NCBI RefSeq assembly: GCF_014905095.1
Contig: NZ_CP041165.1
Location: 124,001 to 188,000, forward strand
Direction of reading: 5' to 3'
DNA length: 64,000 nt
Source of the DNA: Sulfurimonas marina
GTDB taxonomy: Bacteria; Campylobacterota; Campylobacteria; Campylobacterales; Sulfurimonadaceae
The notes under the pieces are model-generated. The model did no database searches and was not told the origin of the DNA. It saw only the letters and a program-made list of their open reading frames with translations. Numbering within the stretch: position 1 is the first letter of the stretch; each line of letters opens with the position of its first letter. Positions 17,101 to 24,990 of the stretch are shown one piece after another. The translations under genes and the position numbers were made by a program.

Positions 17101-18213
17101 TTACGCTCTCTTCCATTGTTCTAAAATTGGGTGAATTGTAGAGTTAATACTCAAACTTTCTAATTTTGATAAAATTGAAGCAACTATATTGTATTTACCC
17201 ATTAAGAAATAGATCTCTGCCATATATGGCAATACAAAACTTGCATCATTCTCTAGAAGCTCTTGTGCAACCGTAAATTCGGTAAGGGCTTGTTCATATG
17301 CTCCGTTTTTCATATATACACGACCAAGTAGGAGGTGTAGTTTTGATAATGTATTGATAATTTCTAGTTGTTCTTGCGAGTTCTCCTCTACTGACTCATC
17401 CAGTAAGATAAGGTAGTGACGTCTAGATATCAAGGCATAAATCTCTACTTGATCTAAAAACTCTTCATTAAGGCTTTCATGTGAAAGCTCCGTATAAAGA
17501 AGTTCCCAATATAAAAAAGCCAGCTCTTTTGCTGCTTCTGCTGCATCTTGAAGATTATGGGAACTATCGGCAGCTTTGAGTTTTTCAAGCTCTTTATTTA
17601 TATTTTTTGCCAGACGTTTTTCAGCTTTATCGATAATGGCATATCCAAACATTCTGATCTCATCATCAGTACTTGAGAGTGTTTGCTTGATAATCCTTAA
17701 GTTTGCCGGAGAGATATTTGTAGAAAGAACGTTCAGTGCTCTTAATTTTTTTGATTTTGGTGCATATTTACTATGAATTAGATCGTTGAGAGAACCTTCT
17801 CCAAAAACTCTTTCAACCTCTAAAAACGATATACCAAACTCATCAAGGTTCAATATATTTGTATTTGAAATCTTTTCAGCATATTCCATCTGTACCATCA
17901 ATCTCGCTAAAATTATTGAAGTAACATAGCCAAGAAGAGGCATAGAAAAGATAAATATAAAGAAATAGAGCAAACTTGATCTGAAGTTGTTTTTATGCAA
18001 CGAGAATCGAAATAATCTTTTATAAAAGTTACTCTCATCCACAATAGCTTGCAGTCTATGGAGATCTTGTTTATTCACTTTATAAGAACTTGAAATAAAC
18101 CTTTTTTGTACATATTTTGCAAGAATAAAAGCCAATACTAAACTAATAAGTGTGTGTACAGCTAATATTAAAAAAAAGTATAAATCAAATTGGGTGAATA
18201 ATTTATTTTCCAT
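17101..18213 (-). CDS. pelE: Inner-membrane TPR protein PelE
   Basis: A 370-residue protein with two N-terminal membrane segments (about 10-31 and 75-97) and a cytosolic helical region with TPR-like repeats in the C-terminal half (for example LGRVYMKNGAYEQALTEF). PelE proteins of this layout scaffold the PelD-PelE-PelF-PelG synthase complex. It overlaps pelD by 11 bases and precedes pelF by 1 base. Sequence conservation of PelE is low, so the call depends on topology and position between pelD and pelF. Confidence 0.82.
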   Translation of the reverse strand: MENKLFTQFDLYFFLILAVHTLISLVLAFILAKYVQKRFISSSYKVNKQDLHRLQAIVDESNFYKRLFRFSLHKNNFRSSLLYFFIFIFSMPLLGYVTSIILARLMVQMEYAEKISNTNILNLDEFGISFLEVERVFGEGSLNDLIHSKYAPKSKKLRALNVLSTNISPANLRIIKQTLSSTDDEIRMFGYAIIDKAEKRLAKNINKELEKLKAADSSHNLQDAAEAAKELAFLYWELLYTELSHESLNEEFLDQVEIYALISRRHYLILLDESVEENSQEQLEIINTLSKLHLLLGRVYMKNGAYEQALTEFTVAQELLENDASFVLPYMAEIYFLMGKYNIVASILSKLESLSINSTIHPILEQWKRA

Positions 18214-19564
18214 AGTCTTCTCGATAATATTTTGAAAGAAGTGGTAGTTGAGTCATATCAAAACTCATATACTCAAAATCTTTATCTTTTTCATCCTCTA
18301 AAGTAGATTGCAGTCTTTTTAACAAACCTTGTGCCGCTGCTTTATCATGTAGAGGTAGAAGGAGAGTGATGTAATAATAATCTTCATTATGCACTAGTGT
18401 AATCATATCAAGAGCACGGAGCATACGTTCAACTTTTTGGTACACTCTTGCAGTTTGCAGCTCATTATCTATTCGTAAAACCAAGATGACAGAGTTCACT
18501 TTAAAGTTATTGTTGAGATCTTTGAGTCTTGCTATCTCAAATTTAAAATCTTTATCCTCTAAAAGTTCAAATCCCTCAAGAGATTTTGAAAGAGCAGCTT
18601 TTCTGTTTTCAATAGAAAAATATTCATGTAAAATCGTGATTGATGTAAGGTTCTCTCTATTAAAAAACATAAAAGGCATTTTTTCTATTACAAGGACAGA
18701 AACTACTTTTCCGTTTATAACCGCCGGAATAGCACCTATATATTTATTTTCAAGCTCTTCATTAAATATACTTGGTTCACCCGATTCATCACTTACATAG
18801 ACAGGTGATTTTCTCGCAATTGCTTTATCAACAAGATAGTTTTGTAACAGTTTTTCAACTTCTAAAGTCTCTTTGATATTGATAGTAATAAGCTCTACCG
18901 TATCTTTATTGAAGCTCATATCAGTTGCATTGTTTTTTAGATAGAGAATCAAACCGCTTTGCATACTAAACGACTTTTCAATCAGTTTTAAAAAGTTGTT
19001 GTTATATTCATAAGCTTTGTTTTCAATAGTATCATCAAGTAATATCATCTCGTTTGTATGGACAATGTGATTAATTGAATTACGGATACTCATAGGCTTA
19101 ATTACATAGTTTTTCTCTAACTGATCGTGCGAAATTTTTAGCGTGTAAAAAGCACGGGAAAGTTCAGAAAGTTTATCTGACTTATAGCTTGATTCAACTT
19201 CTGCTTCTTTAATCCGTGAGTTCCAAAAATAGTGAAATTGACTAAAGATTAAAGTCATCAGTAATGCTATCAAGAAGTCCACATATTGAAAAGAGGGGTA
19301 AAATACCCAGATAGCAAGTGAGATAATACTCACAGCAAAAACACCATTTTCAAAACCATGAAAAAGGGTAATAATAGCTAATAATATTACAAGGTATGGT
19401 ACCTTATAACTTAGTAAACATGGATCTCCAGAGTTGATTAAATAACCAATAGCTACATAAAGAGTAACAAGTATAAGTGTCTCAATATAAGCGTATTTGT
19501 GTATATACTCTCTTAAAAGATCTTGTGTTGATTTTTCCTGTACTCTTTGTGTATGTTTTGCCAT
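18203..19564 (-). CDS. pelD: c-di-GMP receptor PelD
   Basis: An inner-membrane protein of 453 residues: about four membrane segments (about 27-112), a GAF domain (about 160-320) and a degenerate GGDEF domain (about 335-445). The inhibitory-site motif RALD (R383, D386) lies five residues before the place of the GGDEF signature, which here reads HNEDY, so it cannot make c-di-GMP but could bind it. R417 lies 34 residues after R383, close to the spacing of the third ligand-binding Arg in Pseudomonas PelD. R161 may match the fourth. Binding of c-di-GMP switches on Pel synthesis in the family. It overlaps pelC by 1 base and pelE by 11 bases. Confidence 0.9.
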   Translation of the reverse strand: MAKHTQRVQEKSTQDLLREYIHKYAYIETLILVTLYVAIGYLINSGDPCLLSYKVPYLVILLAIITLFHGFENGVFAVSIISLAIWVFYPSFQYVDFLIALLMTLIFSQFHYFWNSRIKEAEVESSYKSDKLSELSRAFYTLKISHDQLEKNYVIKPMSIRNSINHIVHTNEMILLDDTIENKAYEYNNNFLKLIEKSFSMQSGLILYLKNNATDMSFNKDTVELITINIKETLEVEKLLQNYLVDKAIARKSPVYVSDESGEPSIFNEELENKYIGAIPAVINGKVVSVLVIEKMPFMFFNRENLTSITILHEYFSIENRKAALSKSLEGFELLEDKDFKFEIARLKDLNNNFKVNSVILVLRIDNELQTARVYQKVERMLRALDMITLVHNEDYYYITLLLPLHDKAAAQGLLKRLQSTLEDEKDKDFEYMSFDMTQLPLLSKYYREDYGK

Positions 19565-20079
19565 TATCTTTCAACCATCTCCATTAGTAAGTCTTGAGCA
19601 GTTGTTCCTATAGAACCATTACCCCAGTCACTGTCTGAACCAGTAGCACTCCAAACAAGTTTTTTATTTTTTGTTTTATATAAACTTACTTGAATACTTA
19701 CAGCCGGTTCCCCATCAATACCTGTTTTATATCTCCACTCACTAACACCACCGTAAATAAAGTATTTAGCATCATCATCTTTCGCTTTTTTAGCAGCTTT
19801 TTTTAATGAGTATGTTTTATCATTTACATATGAAACAATTTTGTATCCCTTTGCTTTTAAGATCCCTTCTAAAATATTAGAAGCTCTCATACCTGCTCTT
19901 GGAGTATCCGTATAGTTTTCTAAACGGAATATAGCCACAGTTACACTGTTTTTTTGTTGATGAGTTTCATTTACATCTTCATATACCGCCGGCAGTTTTT
20001 TTGGTGTCGTGACGATCACATTACTTGTACAACCTATAAACAACATTGCAAATGCTGCTAATAATACATTTCTTAACAT
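19564..20079 (-). CDS. pelC: Outer-membrane lipoprotein PelC
   Basis: A 171-residue lipoprotein with signal peptide and lipobox (FIGC, Cys about 17), followed by an alpha/beta domain with CsgG-like features (VAIFRLENYTD, GIDGEPAVSIQVSLYKTK). Pseudomonas PelC has about the same length and forms a ring at the inner face of the outer membrane below the PelB barrel. It overlaps pelD by 1 base and follows the porin gene after 39 bases, the widest gap in the operon, where an extra promoter could sit. Context makes the call firm despite low sequence conservation. Confidence 0.82.
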   Translation of the reverse strand: MLRNVLLAAFAMLFIGCTSNVIVTTPKKLPAVYEDVNETHQQKNSVTVAIFRLENYTDTPRAGMRASNILEGILKAKGYKIVSYVNDKTYSLKKAAKKAKDDDAKYFIYGGVSEWRYKTGIDGEPAVSIQVSLYKTKNKKLVWSATGSDSDWGNGSIGTTAQDLLMEMVER

Positions 20080-20118
20080 CCTAAATTCCTTTCTTAGTTA
20101 GATAAAGCTCTTTAAATT

Positions 20119-21402
20119 TTAAAAAGCAAATTGTATTCTCATTTGGTAGATATTTATCAACCCGTCATAATCATCAGTATCTTTTGGTAATGCCATAATA
20201 TATTCAGTCATCACCTTAGTTTCATCATTGATGTACCAGTTAACTCCAAAACCGTAGTTTGTTTGTTCCCCACCATGTTCATCCTTGTCATTGAGATTAA
20301 TATAAGAATATCTGAGTGCTAACTCTACAGCACCATCCTGTCTTGGTTTGATTTTTGAGAATTTTGATTCTTTAAAATCAAACCGTTTCCCTTTGCCTAG
20401 TAAAAAATAACTCCCCTCCATAAAGTAACTGTAAAAACTATAATCATCTTTATCTGCAGAGATATCAGATGTTGTATATCCTGCTTGTAAAGAGTATTTA
20501 TGATTAATAAATAATAGATCGAAGTTTTTGTTTAAGAGATCGTTGACATCTCTAATTCGTACAGAGACATATTTATCATCTAATATACTTGATTCTGAGT
20601 TTTGTCTATAGCGCAAGTCTTCATTTTTATAATCTTGCTGCAGGGCTCCAAAACCAAGATGGAGTAGCTCTCTTTTGGAGGCTTTATAAGTATATGTAGC
20701 CCTTAGTGAAGCTCCCGGTTTGTTTATCTCATTCTCTTTTCTTTCATCTATAGAGTTTGTAAACCCACAAACAAATAAACTAAACAGATGTCGATCAAGT
20801 TTACTGTTTATAAGTAACTCTACACCTAGCTTTCTAGGGATTGAAAAAGCATCATCTCCCAGTGGTCTCTCCATAAAAGAGAGGTTTTTAGAAGTTGAAT
20901 ATCTGTATAGAGAGAAAGGAACTTTCAGGTTTCCGGCTTTGATTCTGTAAGCACCGTTTATTGCTCGAAGTTTATTTTTATATCCAATATAAAAATCTTT
21001 GTAATGATCTTCATCTTCGATAAGGCTATACTCCAACTCATAGAAAAGTTTTTTATCGAAAAAACTTCCTGAGTGACTTATTCTTGCTCTTCTGAAGTCG
21101 TGATCAAAAAACGGTTTCGGTTCATCATATGAGATCGCTTCAGCCTGGTCGATGTAACCGATGTCATAACTTATCTGTGCTCCGAAACTATATCTATAGT
21201 CATAAGGCCCTATAGGTTTTTTGTTGTTAGAAAGATTTGCAATATACTGTTGATATTTATACTCTTGTGAGCGTTTCTTTACATATTTTACTTTTTTCTT
21301 CTTTTTCTCTTTTTTAGTTGTTGTATCAAGATCGAGAGTTGTATTTGTATCATTGTTTGCAAAAAGGGAGAAACTGATAAGTAAGAGTATTAGGTATCTC
21401 AT
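20119..21402 (-). CDS. OprO/OprP-like porin
   Basis: A 427-residue outer-membrane barrel protein with a signal peptide (about 1-15), a Lys-rich segment with a KKEKKKKK run (31-38), and beta strands from about residue 67 to the terminal Phe (RIQFAF). Motifs such as FFDHDFRRARISHSGSFFDK and a long last barrel region match the phosphate-selective porin O/P family. It overlaps the DUF5706 gene by 4 bases and lies just upstream of pelC. Porins are not part of known Pel machines, so it may pass an ion or small product linked to Pel, or merely share the transcript. The substrate is unknown. Confidence 0.78.
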   Translation of the reverse strand: MRYLILLLISFSLFANNDTNTTLDLDTTTKKEKKKKKVKYVKKRSQEYKYQQYIANLSNNKKPIGPYDYRYSFGAQISYDIGYIDQAEAISYDEPKPFFDHDFRRARISHSGSFFDKKLFYELEYSLIEDEDHYKDFYIGYKNKLRAINGAYRIKAGNLKVPFSLYRYSTSKNLSFMERPLGDDAFSIPRKLGVELLINSKLDRHLFSLFVCGFTNSIDERKENEINKPGASLRATYTYKASKRELLHLGFGALQQDYKNEDLRYRQNSESSILDDKYVSVRIRDVNDLLNKNFDLLFINHKYSLQAGYTTSDISADKDDYSFYSYFMEGSYFLLGKGKRFDFKESKFSKIKPRQDGAVELALRYSYINLNDKDEHGGEQTNYGFGVNWYINDETKVMTEYIMALPKDTDDYDGLINIYQMRIQFAF

Positions 21403-22883
21403 AGTGAATCCATCCCTATTTTAATATAATTTGCAGCTTTGTTCGGTTCTTCTCCGTTATCTTCAACACAAAATAAAAATCTCTCTGCTCCGTTTTCTAC
21501 AATCGTTATCCCTTCAGAATGCCCTACATCTAAATCTTTTTTTACTAAAGAGGCCTTTTGCGTATTTTTATCTAAAAAGTAGAGTTGAAACTTAGATGTT
21601 CTTTGTCCTGCATCACCTGCTATGATCCAATAGCCGTTTTTTTGTTCATCATATTTGATGCCACGTATCCCAAGGCCGTTTAGATCAATATAAAGAGGCT
21701 CTTTAAAAAGAGGTTTTGGAGGATTCTTTGTAAAAAGCTCTTTAGGATTTTTGATAGCTAAAATAATTGCTTTGGCATTATGTAAAGGGGCTCTAAAACC
21801 AAGTACGAGGGAGTTGTCAGTTGTATCAACTGTTAACCCCTCGATGTTGATTGCATTGTATCCAAGTAGTTTATCTCCAAAAAGATTTGCTTCAAGAGCA
21901 ATAAGCTCATCTTTTAGATGATTGTAAACTTCCATATCGATAATAGATTCATCCTCATAATGAAACATAAGAAGTTTTTCACGTGCTTTTTTTTGTTCAT
22001 TTGAACGGTTGAGTGAATGGGATGTAATTGCATAAACAATATTGCCATTTGATGTGATCGCTTCAAGATCTTCTATCTCTTTTTTGAAGCTTTTTTTGAT
22101 TTTTTTAGGGATATGAAGATCCCCTATCTCTACTACTTGATTTTCTTCATCAAATGTGATCAGTTTTAGTGGTCTGCTGCTGCTTTCATCTTCTACTATG
22201 AGTACTTTGTTCTTCTCAACCGTAGTTGCACCCGAAGGCTCGAAAATATTGTAAAACTTTCCTACAAAATACTCTTTTTCTTTTTGTGAAGTGGAAACTT
22301 TTTGACTCTCATTCATAAGTGCATATACGATAAGGGAAGCTGTGAGTATAAGTCCTGTAGAAAAAAATGTATAAGCGTACTTTAGCCAAAAATATTTCTT
22401 CTTGATCTCTGCACCCAAGATATGGAGATGACTGATCATCTCTGTTTTAGATCTCTTAGAACTTTTTAAAGCTTTATTCATTGAGCTGTGGTACTCTATA
22501 GGAGACATATCTGCCATATCCTGATAATAAAGAAGGCTGTGATAATCCTCTAGAAACTCTTTATTTACTAGTTTGTTTTTTGTTCTAGGCTTAACAGACA
22601 ATACAGCTAAGATGATCGAGCCAAGAGAGGTTAAGATGATCGAAATAAACGCATAAGTCATAAGCTTTGAATGTACCGTAAAACTTGAAGCCGTCACACT
22701 AACCGTTAAGATAAAACCGTTAAGCGAGATTAAGATACCCGCTTTTGTGTCTGCTAAAGATGTAAGATCTAAATTTGAACGCAACGCATTTCTAAAAAAA
22801 GTAGATACTAGATTAGGTGCTTTTTTCTTTTTAGCTTTTACATTAGTACTAACGGCTTCTTGTGTCGGTTCGTTATTGTACAT
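21399..22883 (-). CDS. DUF5706 (Pycsar-effector-like) membrane domain fused to DUF3616-like domain
   Basis: A 494-residue inner-membrane protein. Residues about 30-190 match DUF5706, the membrane domain of Pycsar-type effectors: the signature LADTKAGILISLNGFIL is followed by a second membrane segment (about 73-97) and a third near 164-186. Residues about 205-494 form a beta-propeller-like domain of the DUF3616 type (EGLTVD, GLGIRGIKYD, HSEGITIVENG), probably periplasmic. It overlaps cotH by 11 bases and the porin by 4 bases. No nucleotide cyclase is adjacent, so an anti-phage role is not supported here. A sensor or envelope-regulatory role tied to Pel is possible but unproven. Confidence 0.7.
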   Translation of the reverse strand: MYNNEPTQEAVSTNVKAKKKKAPNLVSTFFRNALRSNLDLTSLADTKAGILISLNGFILTVSVTASSFTVHSKLMTYAFISIILTSLGSIILAVLSVKPRTKNKLVNKEFLEDYHSLLYYQDMADMSPIEYHSSMNKALKSSKRSKTEMISHLHILGAEIKKKYFWLKYAYTFFSTGLILTASLIVYALMNESQKVSTSQKEKEYFVGKFYNIFEPSGATTVEKNKVLIVEDESSSRPLKLITFDEENQVVEIGDLHIPKKIKKSFKKEIEDLEAITSNGNIVYAITSHSLNRSNEQKKAREKLLMFHYEDESIIDMEVYNHLKDELIALEANLFGDKLLGYNAINIEGLTVDTTDNSLVLGFRAPLHNAKAIILAIKNPKELFTKNPPKPLFKEPLYIDLNGLGIRGIKYDEQKNGYWIIAGDAGQRTSKFQLYFLDKNTQKASLVKKDLDVGHSEGITIVENGAERFLFCVEDNGEEPNKAANYIKIGMDSL

Positions 22884-24561
22884 CGAAAGCCACCGTTCCG
22901 TATATTGTTTTGGTATCAGCAGGATCGCGTAATCTGTTAAACGCTTCTTGATAGTGTGTAGGATCGTCTAGCTCTCTAGAAGTAACTTTCATATAGTATG
23001 TCCCTGGAGCAAGGTTAAGTGTATTATTTGTGTAATTTAACCCGGTAAGATTCTGTTCTGAAAGAACAGTTGTGTTGAAGTCGTAATCACTCGATACATT
23101 GAGATCATATACTATTGCATCCCCTTCAAAGTCTTCTGATACGTCCCAGTCTGCACTAAAAGTTCCATTACTATATGAAGCTCTCTCATAAAATGGCATA
23201 GGATGCCCTATAACACTTTTATAGAGTGCGATGTTTGTATCAACTTGCGGGATCAACTCTTCAGCTTTTGTTCTCCATGAAGAGATAGTTGGTTCAGCTT
23301 GTAAAACAGAACTTTCATAAGAATCAATCAGCTCTTGCATTCTAATGTTTGTTATATAGTCTGTTCTTAGTTTTTCAGCCATAGCATAAACATCATCTCT
23401 GTTCTTTTGAATACGTAAAAACTTTCTATGCAGAGGTACTTCCATTAAAACAGCTATACCATATTCCGCTTTTCCTAAATACTGTGTTGATGACCAGGCA
23501 CCGTCATAATCCCAAGGGACAAAATAGAACTTTTTACCGTAAATAGGGTTGTAAAGAAAATAGTTATGATAACTCACATCCTGATTCCCAAGAACAAGGT
23601 TGAGTGCTATCCAAGTTATATAGTTATCACGACTAAAATAGGTAGCGACAACACTATCAATATCTTGGTCACTGTTAACAGCTCTTAGCATCTCTGAAAT
23701 CATACGGTGGTCTTTACCCGCTTTTATCTCTAAAAATGTATTGAAGTTTGCTTCATTTAGAGGGTCGCCATCTTCATCTGTCTGGAGATTTTCTAAAGCC
23801 CATTCATCAAATAAAAAATTGTTTGCATTGTAAAGATTATCATCTTTATTCCATCCGCGGTTAATTAAAAATTCCTCTCTTAAAGCTTCTACATGTGTAT
23901 AAAGACCATAATCTATAGTACCGTTAACATCATCTGTAACAGACAGATGGACAAACTGTGTTTTTAAACTTGTTAAATTGGGAATAGCGCGAATAAGATC
24001 GTATGCAAGTTTGTTACGAATTCTTGAAGAGTCAGAAAGGTGTTTGTTTAATTGAAATTTTCTTTGATAATCGAGCAGGTTGATATCAGAATCTAATCGC
24101 ATTGAATAAGATTTTTGAGCAAGTGTTCTTGAGTAATTCCCGCGAATTTTAAATTCACCTACACCACTAAAACTACCTGTTGATAAAGTTGCGTTTAATA
24201 CAGGTTCGTAGTCATCATCTCCTTCAATATCATGATCAACATCGTCAAGAGTACATGGTCTTGCCGGAGCGGTTAAATCATCCCAAGGTACACACAGGCT
24301 ACTATTTGGAATAGGAATATATATATCCATATCAACTAATGAAGAGTTGATACCTGAAACGGGAGCACTGCTTTGTGTGACAGACATACGTGAATCTAAT
24401 GGGAGAGCATACCAGCTTTCATTATCTGAAATATCCCCTGTAAAAGATGGTGTTTTATGTACATTATTATTACTTTTACAAGCAGAAAGAAAAATTGAAA
24501 CAATAGTAATGAAAAGAAGTTTTCCTAAGAAAAACTTACGGTTTTTTACATTCACTAACAA
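22873..24561 (-). CDS. CotH-like kinase lipoprotein
   Basis: A 562-residue lipoprotein with lipobox LSAC (Cys28). The CotH domain (about 120-430) shows a KIRGNYSR block near 138-145, a KFQLNKHLSDSSRIRNKLA block (168-186) and the metal motif FVPWDYDGAW (347-356). CotH proteins are atypical kinases that phosphorylate secreted proteins. The C-terminus (about 455-562) looks like a beta-sandwich of fibronectin type. Translation starts at TTG (24561), with an AGGGA site about 8 bases before, or at GTG (24555). It overlaps the comEA-like gene by 26 bases and the DUF5706 gene by 11 bases. Its target in the envelope is unknown. Confidence 0.8.
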   Translation of the reverse strand: MLVNVKNRKFFLGKLLFITIVSIFLSACKSNNNVHKTPSFTGDISDNESWYALPLDSRMSVTQSSAPVSGINSSLVDMDIYIPIPNSSLCVPWDDLTAPARPCTLDDVDHDIEGDDDYEPVLNATLSTGSFSGVGEFKIRGNYSRTLAQKSYSMRLDSDINLLDYQRKFQLNKHLSDSSRIRNKLAYDLIRAIPNLTSLKTQFVHLSVTDDVNGTIDYGLYTHVEALREEFLINRGWNKDDNLYNANNFLFDEWALENLQTDEDGDPLNEANFNTFLEIKAGKDHRMISEMLRAVNSDQDIDSVVATYFSRDNYITWIALNLVLGNQDVSYHNYFLYNPIYGKKFYFVPWDYDGAWSSTQYLGKAEYGIAVLMEVPLHRKFLRIQKNRDDVYAMAEKLRTDYITNIRMQELIDSYESSVLQAEPTISSWRTKAEELIPQVDTNIALYKSVIGHPMPFYERASYSNGTFSADWDVSEDFEGDAIVYDLNVSSDYDFNTTVLSEQNLTGLNYTNNTLNLAPGTYYMKVTSRELDDPTHYQEAFNRLRDPADTKTIYGTVAFDVQ

Positions 24562-24790
24562 CTATGTTCCCTTTATTTTTCTTTATTGTTTTTTTCTTGA
24601 TCCCTTTTACTTTTTTAAACTCTTTTAGATCTTTGAAACAACCGTGTTCTTCTCTGTATTTAATAATTCTTTTGGCTTTTTTTACTCCTATATCTTTGAG
24701 TGAGGCTAATTCTTCGACAGTTGCAGTATTGATGTCTACTACTGCAAATAATAAACTTGTTAATAACGATAAAAGAAGGAAAAATTTCAT
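24536..24790 (-). CDS. ComEA-like helix-hairpin-helix protein
   Basis: An exported 84-residue protein: signal peptide (about 1-16), then tandem helix-hairpin-helix motifs opening with VDINTATVEELASLKDIG (17-34), the ComEA DNA-binding fold. ComEA binds incoming DNA in the periplasm during transformation. It is the first gene of the Pel run, with a GGAGG site 7 bases before the ATG, and overlaps the cotH gene by 26 bases. Whether it works in competence or has been recruited to bind extracellular DNA with Pel is open. Pel is known to bind DNA, but a link here is speculative. Confidence 0.82.
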   Translation of the reverse strand: MKFFLLLSLLTSLLFAVVDINTATVEELASLKDIGVKKAKRIIKYREEHGCFKDLKEFKKVKGIKKKTIKKNKGNIVVSECKKP

Positions 24791-24824
24791 TTAAAACCTC
24801 CAAAAGGTGATTGAGCAATTAGTC

Positions 24825-24830
24825 ATTATA
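24825..24830 (-). promoter_or_regulatory. Likely promoter -10 box of the Pel operon
   Basis: TATAAT on the minus strand (preceded by TTTGG) lies 34 bases before the first gene of the run. The 100 bases upstream are strongly AT-rich without a clear -35 box. No other good promoter is visible before pelC. Confidence 0.5.
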
Positions 24831-24944
24831 CCAAAAATATATTGTAATAAAATATAATATTACAAAAAAAATTGAAGAACTGAAATTATAAAAAAAGAAA
24901 GTGTTGAAAAAGTGTTGTTTATTTATTTGTTGGAGTAAAAAGCT

Positions 24945-24977
24945 CCCTGCCCAAAACAATATAAAAGATGGGCAGGG
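24945..24977 (-). terminator. Terminator after moeA
   Basis: CCCTGCCC and GGGCAGGG form a perfect 8-bp GC-rich stem with a 17-base loop, followed on the minus strand by AGCTTTTTA. It lies 14 bases after the moeA stop codon and separates the molybdopterin genes from the Pel operon. Confidence 0.8.
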
Positions 24978-24990
24978 TTGTTGGAAGAAG

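Noticed and set aside
21399-22883. Pycsar anti-phage system
   Set aside because: Only the effector-like membrane domain is present; there is no pyrimidine cyclase gene next to it.
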